Of a stretch of DNA of 10,724 nucleotides, positions 1-7,248 are shown piece by piece. How positions within the stretch are numbered: the first letter of the stretch is position 1; every line of letters starts with the position of its first letter. Under the pieces are notes generated by a model, which saw nothing but the letters and a program-made list of their open reading frames with translations, was not told where the DNA came from and searched no databases. The translations under genes and the position numbers were made by a program. Origin of the DNA: Euperipatoides rowelli (lineage: Eukaryota; Onychophora; Udeonychophora; Euonychophora; Peripatopsidae); the NCBI GenBank assembly GCA_003024985.2, contig PXIH01S0000467.1; one strand, written 5' to 3'.

Positions 1-1049
1 TATATACATATTTATTCTTATTCATTAAACATTGAATTTGAAAGATTTAATTTAGATAACTTAATAGTAATTCAAATTGTGATAAATTTATTACCTTTAC
101 AAAAAAAAAAGTTTTATTCAATAATTGAAATTTAATTACTTAATTTGAATGATCAAAACGAAAAAAGCAATTATAATTACATATATTGTAGATAGAAAAT
201 AGAATTCATTATAATTAGAGTGTTTTAAGCAATTACAGCTGTTGAAGGAAACGTTTATTTGATAAATAAATAAATAATAGAAGTTCTAAGTAAAAATCAT
301 TAAATTAAAAAAAAAAAAAAAAAATCCCCTTAGGAATGAAAACATTTAAGCATACTGTACTTATTTAATTTTTAAATCATCAAAGGTTTTTCAAATATTT
401 TTATCCTTATTAAAATTTGATTGCCTAAAGTATTTCGAGTTAATAAGTATAGTAAATGAGTATGAAAAACATTTTAATTCCTTGATACATTATAATATTG
501 ACTTTATTAAAAAAATCAAAAGTGTGCAAAGGTAAAACATGTATCGTAAAGGTTCATTAATACTTTTATGGATCGGGTCTATTGATCCGTATCGTAAACA
601 GAGATGTGTACACAAATATGCAATCAGTGAAATTACTCTATACAATAGCCAATCACATCCCTCTCCTTATTTCCAGCAGTTACGGTTTTTCGTTTTAATC
701 GTTAAAATGGATTCCAATAAACTTCTAGTATTGCACCCAAAAATGTAGTTTTACTCTATTTACCGCTTTGCGAAAGTCCATTTTAAAGATGTCATTAAAC
801 TAAATTAATTTAGACAAGAACAGTGTGCCTACCCAACTTATAAAACATAATATACCAGTGGTTCAATGACTTAATAAGACAGAGACCATACAAATAGGTC
901 TGCATAAATATTTGAGTTTTCCTATAATTAAAGATGATGGCAGACCGGTGTCCATCTTTTTATTGACTGCATTGGTACTTATGATCTTACATAGAGCTAC
1001 CATATTTTGTGCAACATATAGCGTTGCCTAGAAGTATCAATGTACCCTA
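1..1049. other. Gene-free A+T-rich stretch
   Basis: No recognisable gene. The stretch is A+T-rich with an uninterrupted A18 run at 307-324. A 14-bp perfect palindrome, CTAAATTAATTTAG, lies at 800-813, and a small inverted repeat pairs AAAGATG (930-936) with CATCTTT (953-959). An open frame of 69 codons begins with ATG at 539 but has no recognisable domain, and its only internal pattern is a 10-bp direct repeat (GTATCGTAAA at 541 and 589) that gives Tyr-Arg-Lys twice. Palindromes of 12 to 14 bp are expected by chance several times in DNA this A+T-rich, so none is given a function. Confidence 0.7.
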
Positions 1050-1504
1050 AAAGTCTAATGGTTACGAATTACATATTCTTGGTGATGTAAACTGCTTTAC
1101 TAGTTTAATTTTAACCTTTTGGAGTCATCCTTCGATTTTGGGTCAACATTATAAATTTTCATTAACTATCACAAGCAGACTAAAGGTTATTACATTTTGT
1201 AATTTGAATTCCAGGTGCTTATTTAAACTCGTAATAATGTTTGACGAATGCTGCCATCTCTAAAGAGTCATGATAAACAAACGCGATAATTTATCAACTT
1301 CTAATGCAAAGCTGTAATGAAGTTTCTTTTAGTCATAGTCATGAGGAATTACGATTTTATTCATACTGTAATATAAAATGGAAACAATGAATTGTACATT
1401 ATAAGATATACGGAAGAAAAACTATTAATTCATAATTGAAATATTTACAAAATAAATTTGTTTTGTCTTTAAACAAAGTCTAATGATTACGAATTACATT
1501 TTCT
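1050..1504 (+). repeat. Pair of 30-bp direct repeats bracketing about 395 bp
   Basis: Positions 1050-1079 and 1475-1504 match at 28 of 30 bases in the same orientation. Both begin AAAGTCTAATG and share the core TTACGAATTACAT, differing at one base on each side of that core. Flanking bases outside the 30-bp units do not match, so the similarity has sharp edges. The spacer has no open frame of note. Two explanations are possible: two copies of a short dispersed repeat, or the terminal direct repeats of a small decayed element of about 455 bp. No transposase, primer-binding site or target duplication was seen, so the class is undetermined. Confidence 0.6.
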
Positions 1505-2010
1505 AAGCATTTAAATACAGTATATTAAGACAGAGTTGAAAGATATATTGAAATAAACAGTAAGCTCTGACCTATTTAGCAATGCTGCTCTAGTCTCTAG
1601 TAAACAGTTTTGTTCTAGTATAATTACACAAAAACCAGTATTATATTTAATTCAAAATAATTTATGCAAATAGCCTAACAACAATAGGATAGGAAACATC
1701 ATAACTGTTTTTGTTGTCCTTAACACTCATGTATAGCTAACATTTTTAACAGATAGGATGCCAAAGACGATTAATCGTGCATTCTGAAATGTTATAACTT
1801 TTAGCATTTTCTCAAATTCATATAATTCCACCTATTTTTTCATTTTATTTTAATATTATATATATACATTTATAAAAATAGATGTCTTATTTTTTATTCA
1901 AATAATATTTTTTTAGTAATATATTGAAAAGCTTTTCGAAACAGCAATTTTTTGCAAATGAAATATACTGTAGCTTCTTTTTGATTCTGTAAAACTTGCG
2001 CAAGGATTGC
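1505..2010. other. Gene-free A+T-rich stretch with short palindromes
   Basis: No gene or RNA gene is recognisable. Two 12-bp perfect palindromes are present: ACGATTAATCGT at 1767-1778, whose flanks ATGC (1758-1761) and GCAT (1779-1782) could pair across a 5-nt bulge, and GAAAAGCTTTTC at 1926-1937. A TA-rich patch lies around 1855-1866. The palindromes are within what chance would give in such DNA. Confidence 0.6.
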
Positions 2011-2099
2011 AACACTCATGTATTGAAATAACTCAAAGTTGGATTGCTAATACCGTAATGAAAAAAATAAATAAGTGGTATTATTTTCTCATGAGTGTT
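1722..2099. repeat. AACACTCATG motif: two direct copies plus one inverted copy
   Basis: AACACTCATGTAT occurs at 1722-1734 and again at 2011-2023. The reverse complement of its first ten bases, CATGAGTGTT, occurs at 2090-2099. The copies at 2011-2020 and 2090-2099 therefore form a perfect 10-bp inverted repeat enclosing 69 bp. A second, nested inverted repeat lies inside it: TAATACC at 2048-2054 and GGTATTA at 2077-2083. The arms are too short and the internal loops too unequal (27 and 6 nt) for a convincing RNA hairpin. It may be a degraded terminal-inverted-repeat fragment or chance. No function is assigned. Confidence 0.4.
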
Positions 2100-2190
2100 T
2101 GTGGGATTAGCTATTGACTTTAAATTATAGCAACAAAATAAACCAAAACACATTTATCATTTTGTTTACTAGATAGTAGGCTACTGTATG

Positions 2191-2247
2191 TATCGTGTTA
2201 TACTGAAGGTACCTGATTTTTTTAAAAAATTATTGTATAACACAGTA
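2191..2247. repeat. Inverted repeat with 13-bp imperfect arms
   Basis: TATCGTGTTATAC (2191-2203) and GTATAACACAGTA (2235-2247) are complementary at 11 of 13 positions, including 9 contiguous base pairs next to the loop. The 31-nt spacer contains the palindrome AGGTACCT and a T-run followed by an A-run that could fold back on itself. The structure could be a small stem-loop or the remnant of a MITE. There is no flanking target duplication that I can see, and pairing does not extend beyond the arms. Confidence 0.35.
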
Positions 2248-3246
2248 TGGAATTATTAAACTAGAAATGGTAATTATATAAACATAATTATGTTTGCAAG
2301 CGATTTTCATAATATGTTATGCTTTTGGAAACAAAACGACGACAAATTATGGAACTAGAATAATTTTTATTTTTGCATTTCAGCTCAAAGATCGGACCAA
2401 TGTTTATAGTGCAATGGTTAGGGTTATAAATCTTAATTTTCAGTTTTTCAAAAATATATAACATTTAAATATATACAAAACAGGTAAATATACAGTATTC
2501 AGAAGATTCTAGTGATTTTGAATGTAGGAAAGCAGAAGCTATCAAAAGAGTTAACGTAAGGATTAACAAGCATAGTCGGTCAATAACAATTTTGATTAAA
2601 AATTATCGTACGGGCAGTTTGCCTGTTATTTTTCACCACCTTTTTCTAGGAAACAAAGTGATTTTTCAACTATGAGCATACTGAATTCATCCATTTAAAC
2701 CAATCAACCATACTCTGGTATTTAGTTTTCCATTTTCACTAAATAAATAAAATATTCCATTTACTCTTAATCTTTCACACCTTACGTTTAATCAACATTC
2801 TTCTCTAGCATATTCTGTAGGTTTAAAACATTTTTTAATAATTCTTTGAAAAAAAAAACTCATTTCAATTCTAACGGTACCGTATAGCATTTCAATATTA
2901 TAATTTTTAAATTATTGCTCTTAAATTTGTAATGGATGATCTTGACATGGGCGTCTAGGATCCTGTTTTAAATTTTCCATGAAATATACCTTTAAAAATT
3001 ATTCAGGGAATGTTTCCACTAGTTTATAAAATCAAAATTATTTCATTTTTGGATATCAAGGATAATTAAGTGGATAGCTTAAATATGTCTTCAGCATATA
3101 AAAAAAAAAACAAAGAAAAGAAAAGTTACAAAAGAAAATAGAGAATAACAAAACATTTCTCAAAAGACTGATATATAGTATGTATTTTACAAAAGAAGAG
3201 ATATAAAAGTTTATAAGATTAATAAATCAATGGATGGGAACATACT
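2248..3246. other. Gene-free A+T-rich stretch
   Basis: Nothing gene-like is supported. A pyrimidine tract ending in TTTCAG at about 2384 resembles a 3' splice site, and AACAG followed by GTAAAT near 2482 resembles a 5' splice site. All three frames of the 98 bases between them contain stop codons, so this is not an internal coding exon. The rest is simple A+T-rich sequence with A-runs at about 2850 and 3101. Confidence 0.6.
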
Positions 3247-3441
3247 ATGACAAAGAAAAAAGTTTGTATTAGTCTTCTAATACTACTGTATCTATTGCAC
3301 GGAGATTGCTTAGCTATTTATTGCACAGATATTGTATTATACGAAAATCTATATGCTAGATATTCCATTGCACCGATATTGAAATTAAAGCATTGCTATA
3401 AATGTGAATACCAACTCATAAATTCAATTGATTTGATATAG
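3247..3441 (+). other. Short open frame with signal-peptide-like start; coding status unproven
   Basis: This is a 64-codon frame from ATG to TAG. I do not recognise it. The first 22 or so residues look like a classical signal peptide: Met-Thr-Lys-Lys-Lys, then a hydrophobic run rich in Leu and Ile, then a Cys-Leu-Ala that could precede cleavage. The remaining part of about 40 residues contains three cysteines, two of them in a Cys-Tyr-Lys-Cys arrangement. The base at -3 is A, which is acceptable for animal initiation. Against it: length is near the chance limit, no homologue is recalled, no splice or promoter context is seen, and the repeated 15-mer inside it (3294, 3320, 3367) falls in different reading frames, which argues against coding constraint. 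A chance frame is more likely than a gene. Confidence 0.12.
3294..3381 (+). repeat. 15-bp motif repeated three times
   Basis: ATTGCACNGATATTG occurs at 3320-3334 and 3367-3381 with one difference between them, and a third copy at 3294-3308 matches the first of these at 13 of 15. Spacings are 26 and 47 bp, so the copies are not in a fixed tandem register. They fall inside the short frame at 3247-3441 but in different phases. The copies are direct rather than inverted, so they do not fold together. The ATTGCAC core equals the seed of the miR-92/miR-25 family, but no hairpin supports a microRNA here. Confidence 0.35.
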
Positions 3442-4537
3442 GAATAAATATTAAATAATTTTTTCTTTCATTTCATATTGATATTTTTCGGTTGTAACTA
3501 TTGTTAAACATATAAATCCATAAAAAAATATTTTATTTTATGTTTGAAATAAACTGTCAATAAAAAAGCGAGATAATTATGAAACATCTGTAGAGTTGGG
3601 CAATAATTATACTATACAGAGAAACAATTTTTTTGGTGAATACAGCTTGGACCCCCCTTCCCTCCATAACCTTATTTAGCAATATTTGCTGATGTGTAAT
3701 AACTTACACTATGAAAGATTACAACATACAGGATATTATTCTATTTAGATTAAAATGTTAAATTAATAAAACATTCAACCAAACTTGAATTTTCTGTTAA
3801 AATTTTAGAATTTATCTATTGGGATATGGAGAATCAAACAACCCAAATTGCCAGAATATGAATGTCAATTTTGACATTGCCGTAACCAGTCAAATTTACT
3901 CCCACGCTTTTAGTTGCACATTAATGATCATATTATGGACAGACATCAAAGTTACTGCCCAACTAATTTGCATACTTCTTTTTAAAAATACAAGTGTTCC
4001 TAACAGGCATTTGCGATAATTAATTTTGATTTTTTTTTTTCTGAACGGGGCCAATTCATTCCCAAACTGTTAAAGTATGAAAGTAAACCAATTTATGTGT
4101 ATCTGGGTCAAAGGCATAAATTACCATAAATTAACAATAATGTCGCATTGTATTTACCAAGAATGAATTAGGTGTGGACACTAACAGATTTAGCTAAGGT
4201 GGGTCTTTAAGTAAAAAAAAAAACTGGACGGGCTAATCGTTGGAGTTTGTGAAAAGCAGCCCCCTTTGTGGGGAACAGGATAAAACTTTTGAGGGTCTAA
4301 AAACGTTTGCTATTTTTGACAGGAATCTGGTTCATTTTCATTGCAAAATTTCAAATACCATAAAGACTCCAAATATTAGTTTCTGTAATTTAAAACTGTT
4401 TAACAAATTTAGATATCTGGTATATCATACATGACAATAAAACATATTTTATAAAAATAAAAAATATGCTTGAAATAATTGTTGCTTTAAAAAAAAAAAT
4501 TTCAAAAAGTAAAAAAATCAATAATTTTTAAAAACTA
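3442..4537. other. Gene-free A+T-rich stretch
   Basis: No gene is supported. Open frames at 3819-4019 and 4240-4434 begin only at TTG codons and show no domain, so I treat them as chance. A short C-rich patch (ACCCCCCTTCCCTCC, 3651-3665) stands out from the A+T-rich background. Positions 4040-4330 are somewhat richer in G+C than their surroundings and could be an old repeat, but I recognise no element in them. The stretch ends in A/T homopolymers that abut the SINE-like element. Confidence 0.55.
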
Positions 4538-4542
4538 TCCCC

Positions 4543-4800
4543 ATCGGTGTAGTCGAGGGGATACGAGACTCCGCTCGGCGCTAAGCTTGCTTGCTACTGG
4601 TTCGAATCATGGGAAACCTTCATTCTCCGGATTATACGAGTTCACGCTGAAATTGGTCGTTTCTCTGAATTATAATACGAATCCTGTAAACTGAATGATC
4701 TACAGATTTTTCTATCATTTATTATAACTTCACGAAAATGTAAAACTATGTAAATAAATGTACCATCGTTTCCCACCGTTAGGGAAAACATATTTTTTAA
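4543..4800 (+). mobile_element. tRNA-derived SINE-like element
   Basis: The head contains an internal RNA polymerase III promoter. The A box TAGTCGAGGGG at 4550-4560 fits the tRNA consensus TRGYNNARNGG. The B box GGTTCGAATCA at 4599-4609 matches GGTTCGANTCC at 10 of 11. Their 49-bp start-to-start spacing is normal for tRNA genes and SINEs. The acceptor arms do not pair (5' ATCGGTG does not complement the region after the B box) and the T-stem is broken, so this is not a functional tRNA. A non-tRNA body of about 160 bp follows and carries a small stem, TTTCCC (4769-4774) with GGGAAA (4782-4787), then an A/T-rich tail. A possible target duplication is ATTTTTAAAAA at 4524-4534 against a close copy at about 4792. 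The 3' boundary is approximate and the family is unknown to me. A diverged tRNA pseudogene is the alternative. Confidence 0.6.
4550..4609 (+). promoter_or_regulatory. Internal Pol III promoter (A box and B box) of the SINE-like element
   Basis: A box at 4550-4560 and B box at 4599-4609, read on the + strand. These are the TFIIIC-binding elements of tRNA-type promoters. The B box has a final A where C is usual. Whether this copy is transcribed cannot be told from sequence. Confidence 0.5.
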
Positions 4801-4805
4801 AAAAA

Positions 4806-6081
4806 AAATTAAAAAACTGAAAATAAACGTTCAGTTGACACATAACTCAAATGTATTCAAAAAAATTCTTGGAAAATAATTTCAATTTTTGAAAAAATTA
4901 GATTTTAAATTAAATTTTATCAATCATTTTATTTCACGAGAACAACAAAAATATTAAAAACTGAATAATCACGACAGATTACAGTCTATATTATTTTTAT
5001 ATAAATTTGAAAATTTTTTAATACAGTCCTTAGCTACATTGACCACAATATAAAAAATATTTTAAAATACCGGTAGTAAAGTATATCATGGTAGACAATG
5101 GATTTTTATTAAATTCACAAATTAAAGTATCACGCCTAACATATAAAACGTTATAATTAAAATGTTTTCTTGCTGTGTGCATAATTTTGTTAATGCTGCA
5201 ATTATGGTGTAGTAAATTTAATACCATCAACTTTTGAATTCGTTTGGAGGCTTCGAACATGCACTAACAAGCTTATGGGATAACCTGCCGCTAGGTGGGG
5301 GGGGGGGGGAACTGAGTGCCATAAACTCTACGACCTCTATCTTCCAGCCTTTTTTCTCTCCCATTTGTTTTATGGATTTTTTTTTTAATATGTTAAAAAT
5401 CATTTTTAACCTTACCCTTTTTTAAAAATAATATATAGTTCTTAAAATCTTTAGATCCTCACCAAAACATAACCTAACTTAAACTCTAAATAGCTGGAAA
5501 TAAATAATGTCCATTGATCAAAATATTTGATCATGTACTGATTTATAATACAAATAGTTCTATCACATCTCATTTTAGGGTTGATAGGAGAGGGGGGGAT
5601 TTAGGGTAGCAGTAGCACTGGCCAATTGAAAAAGGTCCCCATTGAAATATTTTTTTTAAAAATTATAATTTTCATGATTGCTAATTTCTACCAATGAACT
5701 ATTTTTAAAAAAACAATTATTCTTAGGTTTTTGTCTATTAACGTACTTTTTTTAATAGGTCTAAAACTTTATGAATCATAAAAAAAGCATTAACTTCTAG
5801 ATAATAACCCTTTGTCCCACAGGGGTATGTTGGGTAGTCTCATAAAAAATCTCCATCTGCCTCACATGCTCAGCTCTTTGACTTGGTAGTTCTTGTACCC
5901 CATTTCCCTTCATTATTTGGAGTATAGGGTGTATTAAAATCAAGGAAATATTAACCAATATGCTTGGGCCTAGATACTAAATATAACATCACTTTAAGCA
6001 AGAAGTTAAACAAAATTTGATGTTAGTCATTCTGGTCATGTGACATAGGTGGTATTAGTTATACAATTTAATGTTATACAG
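4806..6081. other. Gene-free stretch with poly-G run and a higher-complexity patch
   Basis: No gene is recognised. Frames around 5030-5260 (minus strand) and 5234-5425 (plus strand) show no domain; the latter starts at TTG and runs through a G13 homopolymer, so it is almost certainly chance. G13 occupies 5297-5309 and a G7 run lies at 5592-5598. An interrupted palindrome, TGATCAAA-ATA-TTTGATCA, is at 5515-5533. Positions 5811-5950 are richer in G+C and less repetitive than their neighbourhood, which may mean an old interspersed repeat or a conserved non-coding element. I could not identify it. Confidence 0.55.
5297..5309 (+). repeat. Poly-G homopolymer (G13)
   Basis: Thirteen consecutive G bases in otherwise A+T-rich DNA. 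Runs this long mutate readily in length and are error-prone in sequencing, so the exact length should be treated with caution. Confidence 0.9.
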
Positions 6082-6118
6082 CATGTTCATCACAGTTTAA
6101 AATTATAAACTGTACATG
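6082..6118 (+). other. Short stem-loop
   Basis: ACAGTTTA (6092-6099) pairs perfectly with TAAACTGT (6106-6113) across a 6-nt loop. CATGT (6082-6086) pairs with ACATG (6114-6118), leaving a 5-nt bulge on the 5' side. That gives 13 base pairs in 37 nt. It is too short for a microRNA precursor and may be chance, but it lies just upstream of the hairpin-rich segment. Confidence 0.35.
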
Positions 6119-6169
6119 AAGCTTGAATAATTGAAATGTATCATTTTTTATTATTATAATACATCTGGC

Positions 6170-6185
6170 AAAAAAAAAAAAAAAA
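6170..6185 (+). repeat. Poly-A homopolymer (A16)
   Basis: Sixteen consecutive A bases. It could mark the tail of an old retroposed sequence ending here, but no recognisable retroelement body lies directly upstream. Confidence 0.85.
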
Positions 6186-6412
6186 GCGAAGATATTAATT
6201 TAGGTAAATTAAAACTGGCTTGTTTGCCATTCTCAGATCTATGAAGTTTTAAATGAACACTACCTTATGAAGAAAAATACTCAGAAAATGAGCTATATGG
6301 TGAATTATTTTCTATCTTTGATTACAGTCCAATTAAGAATAATATGGAGATAGTTGTTTGTTGCATAATACACTTGGCTACATAGATTGTTTTGATTTTA
6401 GCTAATGTTAAA

Positions 6413-6486
6413 GGCTCAAATTACTGGTGGGGTAAATATTCAGTTGCATGGATTTGCTTGAACATAATCAATCATTACTGATAGCC
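6413..6486 (+). other. Weak hairpin, about 74 nt
   Basis: GGCT (6413-6416) pairs with AGCC (6483-6486). Inside, the arms near 6421-6434 (TACTGGTGGGGTA) and 6464-6479 pair with single mismatches and G-T wobbles, and TTCAG near 6439 pairs with the CTTGAA side near 6457. I count roughly 19 pairs including wobbles, interrupted by a 5x5 internal loop. The geometry resembles a microRNA precursor, but pairing is below what I would accept alone. Confidence 0.2.
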
Positions 6487-6497
6487 GGGTGGTAGAT

Positions 6498-6558
6498 GTT
6501 CGGTTACTATTTTTGTATATTTATATTGTGGAAGAATACACAAATAATATTTTTGACC
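6498..6558 (+). other. Weak A+T-rich hairpin, about 61 nt
   Basis: The arm TACTATTT...GTATATT (from about 6505) pairs with AATACACAAATAATA (about 6535-6549) with a 2-nt bulge and two mismatches, giving about 13 pairs. GTTC and GGTC-like bases outside add a few more. The pairs are mostly A-T, so chance cannot be excluded. Confidence 0.18.
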
Positions 6559-6582
6559 TGCATTCGAAATGACTCGATAGTG

Positions 6583-6621
6583 GTTGTAGTTAATCAAGAG
6601 TTGTAGTTAATCAAGAGTTGT
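6583..6621 (+). repeat. 17-bp tandem duplication
   Basis: GTTGTAGTTAATCAAGA occurs exactly at 6583-6599 and 6600-6616, followed by a partial third copy GTTGT at 6617-6621. The copies are identical, so the duplication is recent or maintained. It lies immediately upstream of the 90-nt hairpin at 6629-6718. Confidence 0.95.
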
Positions 6622-6628
6622 TCTTAGT

Positions 6629-6718
6629 AATGCGCATGGATGAGAAAGGAAATCCCATTGAAACATAACCTTTGAGCAAGGTTATATTTGAATTGGATTT
6701 GCTTGGTTCTGCGTTATT
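6629..6718 (+). ncRNA. Candidate microRNA precursor, 90-nt hairpin
   Basis: The apical stem pairs ATAACCTT (6665-6672) with AAGGTTAT (6678-6685) across a 5-nt loop. Below it come AAA/TTT, ATT/AAT and AAATCC (6650-6655)/GGATTT (6695-6700), each separated by a single mismatch (C-A, G-G, C-T). This makes 20 Watson-Crick pairs in 23 positions. The basal part adds GAA/TTC, then a weaker zone, then AATGCGCA (6629-6636) with TGCGTTATT (6710-6718), closed with one bulge and one wobble. In total about 33 pairs in 90 nt. Regularly spaced single mismatches and a stem of about 35 positions are what Drosha and Dicer substrates look like. The very small apical loop is slightly atypical. No known mature microRNA sequence is recognised on either arm. 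An inverted-repeat transposon relic is the main alternative. The reverse strand would fold too, so strand is inferred from the regional G excess. Confidence 0.4.
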
Positions 6719-6917
6719 GCTGAATTCTCTTCTAACAAGAACATGAATGAATGGCATATACACTTTGCATATATTTTACTACATTGATATTTTAGAGTCA
6801 TTTAATGGTAAAGTTCGAGATAACCAGATGGTGCATAAAATAAGGTGTTTAAATTGCATGAAATTGTTTATATCCAATGCTCAACGTTAAGATGACTCTT
6901 GCATATAATTAGCTCAC

Positions 6918-6961
6918 ATATTTGTATAAATGTCCAATTCTAAGATGGACTGTGCAAATAT
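6918..6961 (+). other. Short hairpin, 44 nt
   Basis: ATATTTGTA (6918-6926) pairs with TGTGCAAATAT-side bases (6953-6961) including one G-T wobble, and GTCCA (6932-6936) pairs with TGGAC (6946-6950) around a 9-nt loop. A 5x2 internal loop separates the two helices. There are 14 pairs. It is shorter than a typical microRNA precursor and pairing does not continue outward. Confidence 0.25.
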
Positions 6962-7021
6962 TCCGTTGCAGAGATTTATCAATTTGATGTCATGAAGTTA
7001 AACATGTACAGTAAAAACAGT

Positions 7022-7063
7022 CTAGGTGGAGCTAGTCTAGCATGCTAGGTGGAGCTAGTCTAG
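7022..7063 (+). repeat. 19-bp unit duplicated around a CATG spacer
   Basis: CTAGGTGGAGCTAGTCTAG occurs exactly at 7022-7040 and 7045-7063, separated by CATG. The junction makes a 12-bp perfect palindrome, CTAGCATGCTAG, at 7037-7048. The unit itself contains three CTAG tetramers. The local G+C content (about half) is the highest in this part of the window. The identity of the copies suggests a recent duplication or conserved binding-site pairs. No known element is recognised. Confidence 0.95.
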
Positions 7064-7129
7064 GTATGGTTTGGTTGAGATTAAATGCTATGTGTAGTGT
7101 CTTGCAAGACTTGCTAATTTGATATAAAT

Positions 7130-7181
7130 GCTCATCAGAGTTGAGAAAGGTGGAAGATGATGATTTCTGACTGCATCAGGC
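7130..7181 (+). other. Weak hairpin, about 52 nt
   Basis: The arm GCTCATCAGAGTTGAGAA (7130-7147) pairs partly with TTCTGACTGCATCAGGC (7165-7181). Matching blocks are GAGAA-side/TTCT, CAG/CTG, AT/AT and GCT/GGC, with bulges between them, giving about 13 pairs. The 5' arm bears a slight resemblance to the passenger strand of miR-2-type hairpins (CTCATCA...GTTG), but the 3' arm lacks the TATCACAGCC seed of that family, so I do not assign it. Confidence 0.2.
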
Positions 7182-7248
7182 TATTAAGAATTAAGTTTAT
7201 GAACTTGGACAATATGATGGAAATATATATGCCAACGCGATTTTTTAA

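Noticed and set aside
539-748. 69-codon open frame starting at ATG
   Set aside because: No domain, signal peptide or composition that sets it apart. The repeated Tyr-Arg-Lys comes from a 10-bp direct repeat. Length is within chance range.
800-813. Perfect 14-bp palindrome CTAAATTAATTTAG, and similar A/T palindromes at 1767 and 1926
   Set aside because: Several perfect palindromes of 12 bp or more are expected by chance in 10.7 kb of this composition.
2385-2482. Possible exon between a good TTTCAG acceptor and an AACAG/GTAAAT donor
   Set aside because: All three reading frames contain stop codons within the 98 bases, so it cannot be an internal coding exon. A non-coding exon cannot be shown from sequence alone.
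3294-3300. ATTGCAC as a miR-92/miR-25 family seed
   Set aside because: The motif copies are direct repeats with no opposing arm, so no precursor hairpin forms.
4543-4620. Functional tRNA gene
   Set aside because: A and B boxes are present, but the acceptor stem does not pair, the T-stem is broken and no clear anticodon stem forms.
5234-5425. Open frame encoding five consecutive glycines
   Set aside because: The glycines come from the G13 homopolymer and the frame begins at TTG. No domain is seen.
6794-6900. Hairpin with AGAGTCAT and ATGACTCT ends
   Set aside because: The outer 8 to 10 bp pair well, but the remaining 85 nt show only scattered matches, so I do not count it with the candidate precursors.
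7157-7170. ATGATGA followed by CTGA, like C and D boxes of a snoRNA
   Set aside because: The boxes are only 3 nt apart. A C/D snoRNA needs roughly 50-100 nt between them and a terminal stem, neither of which is present.
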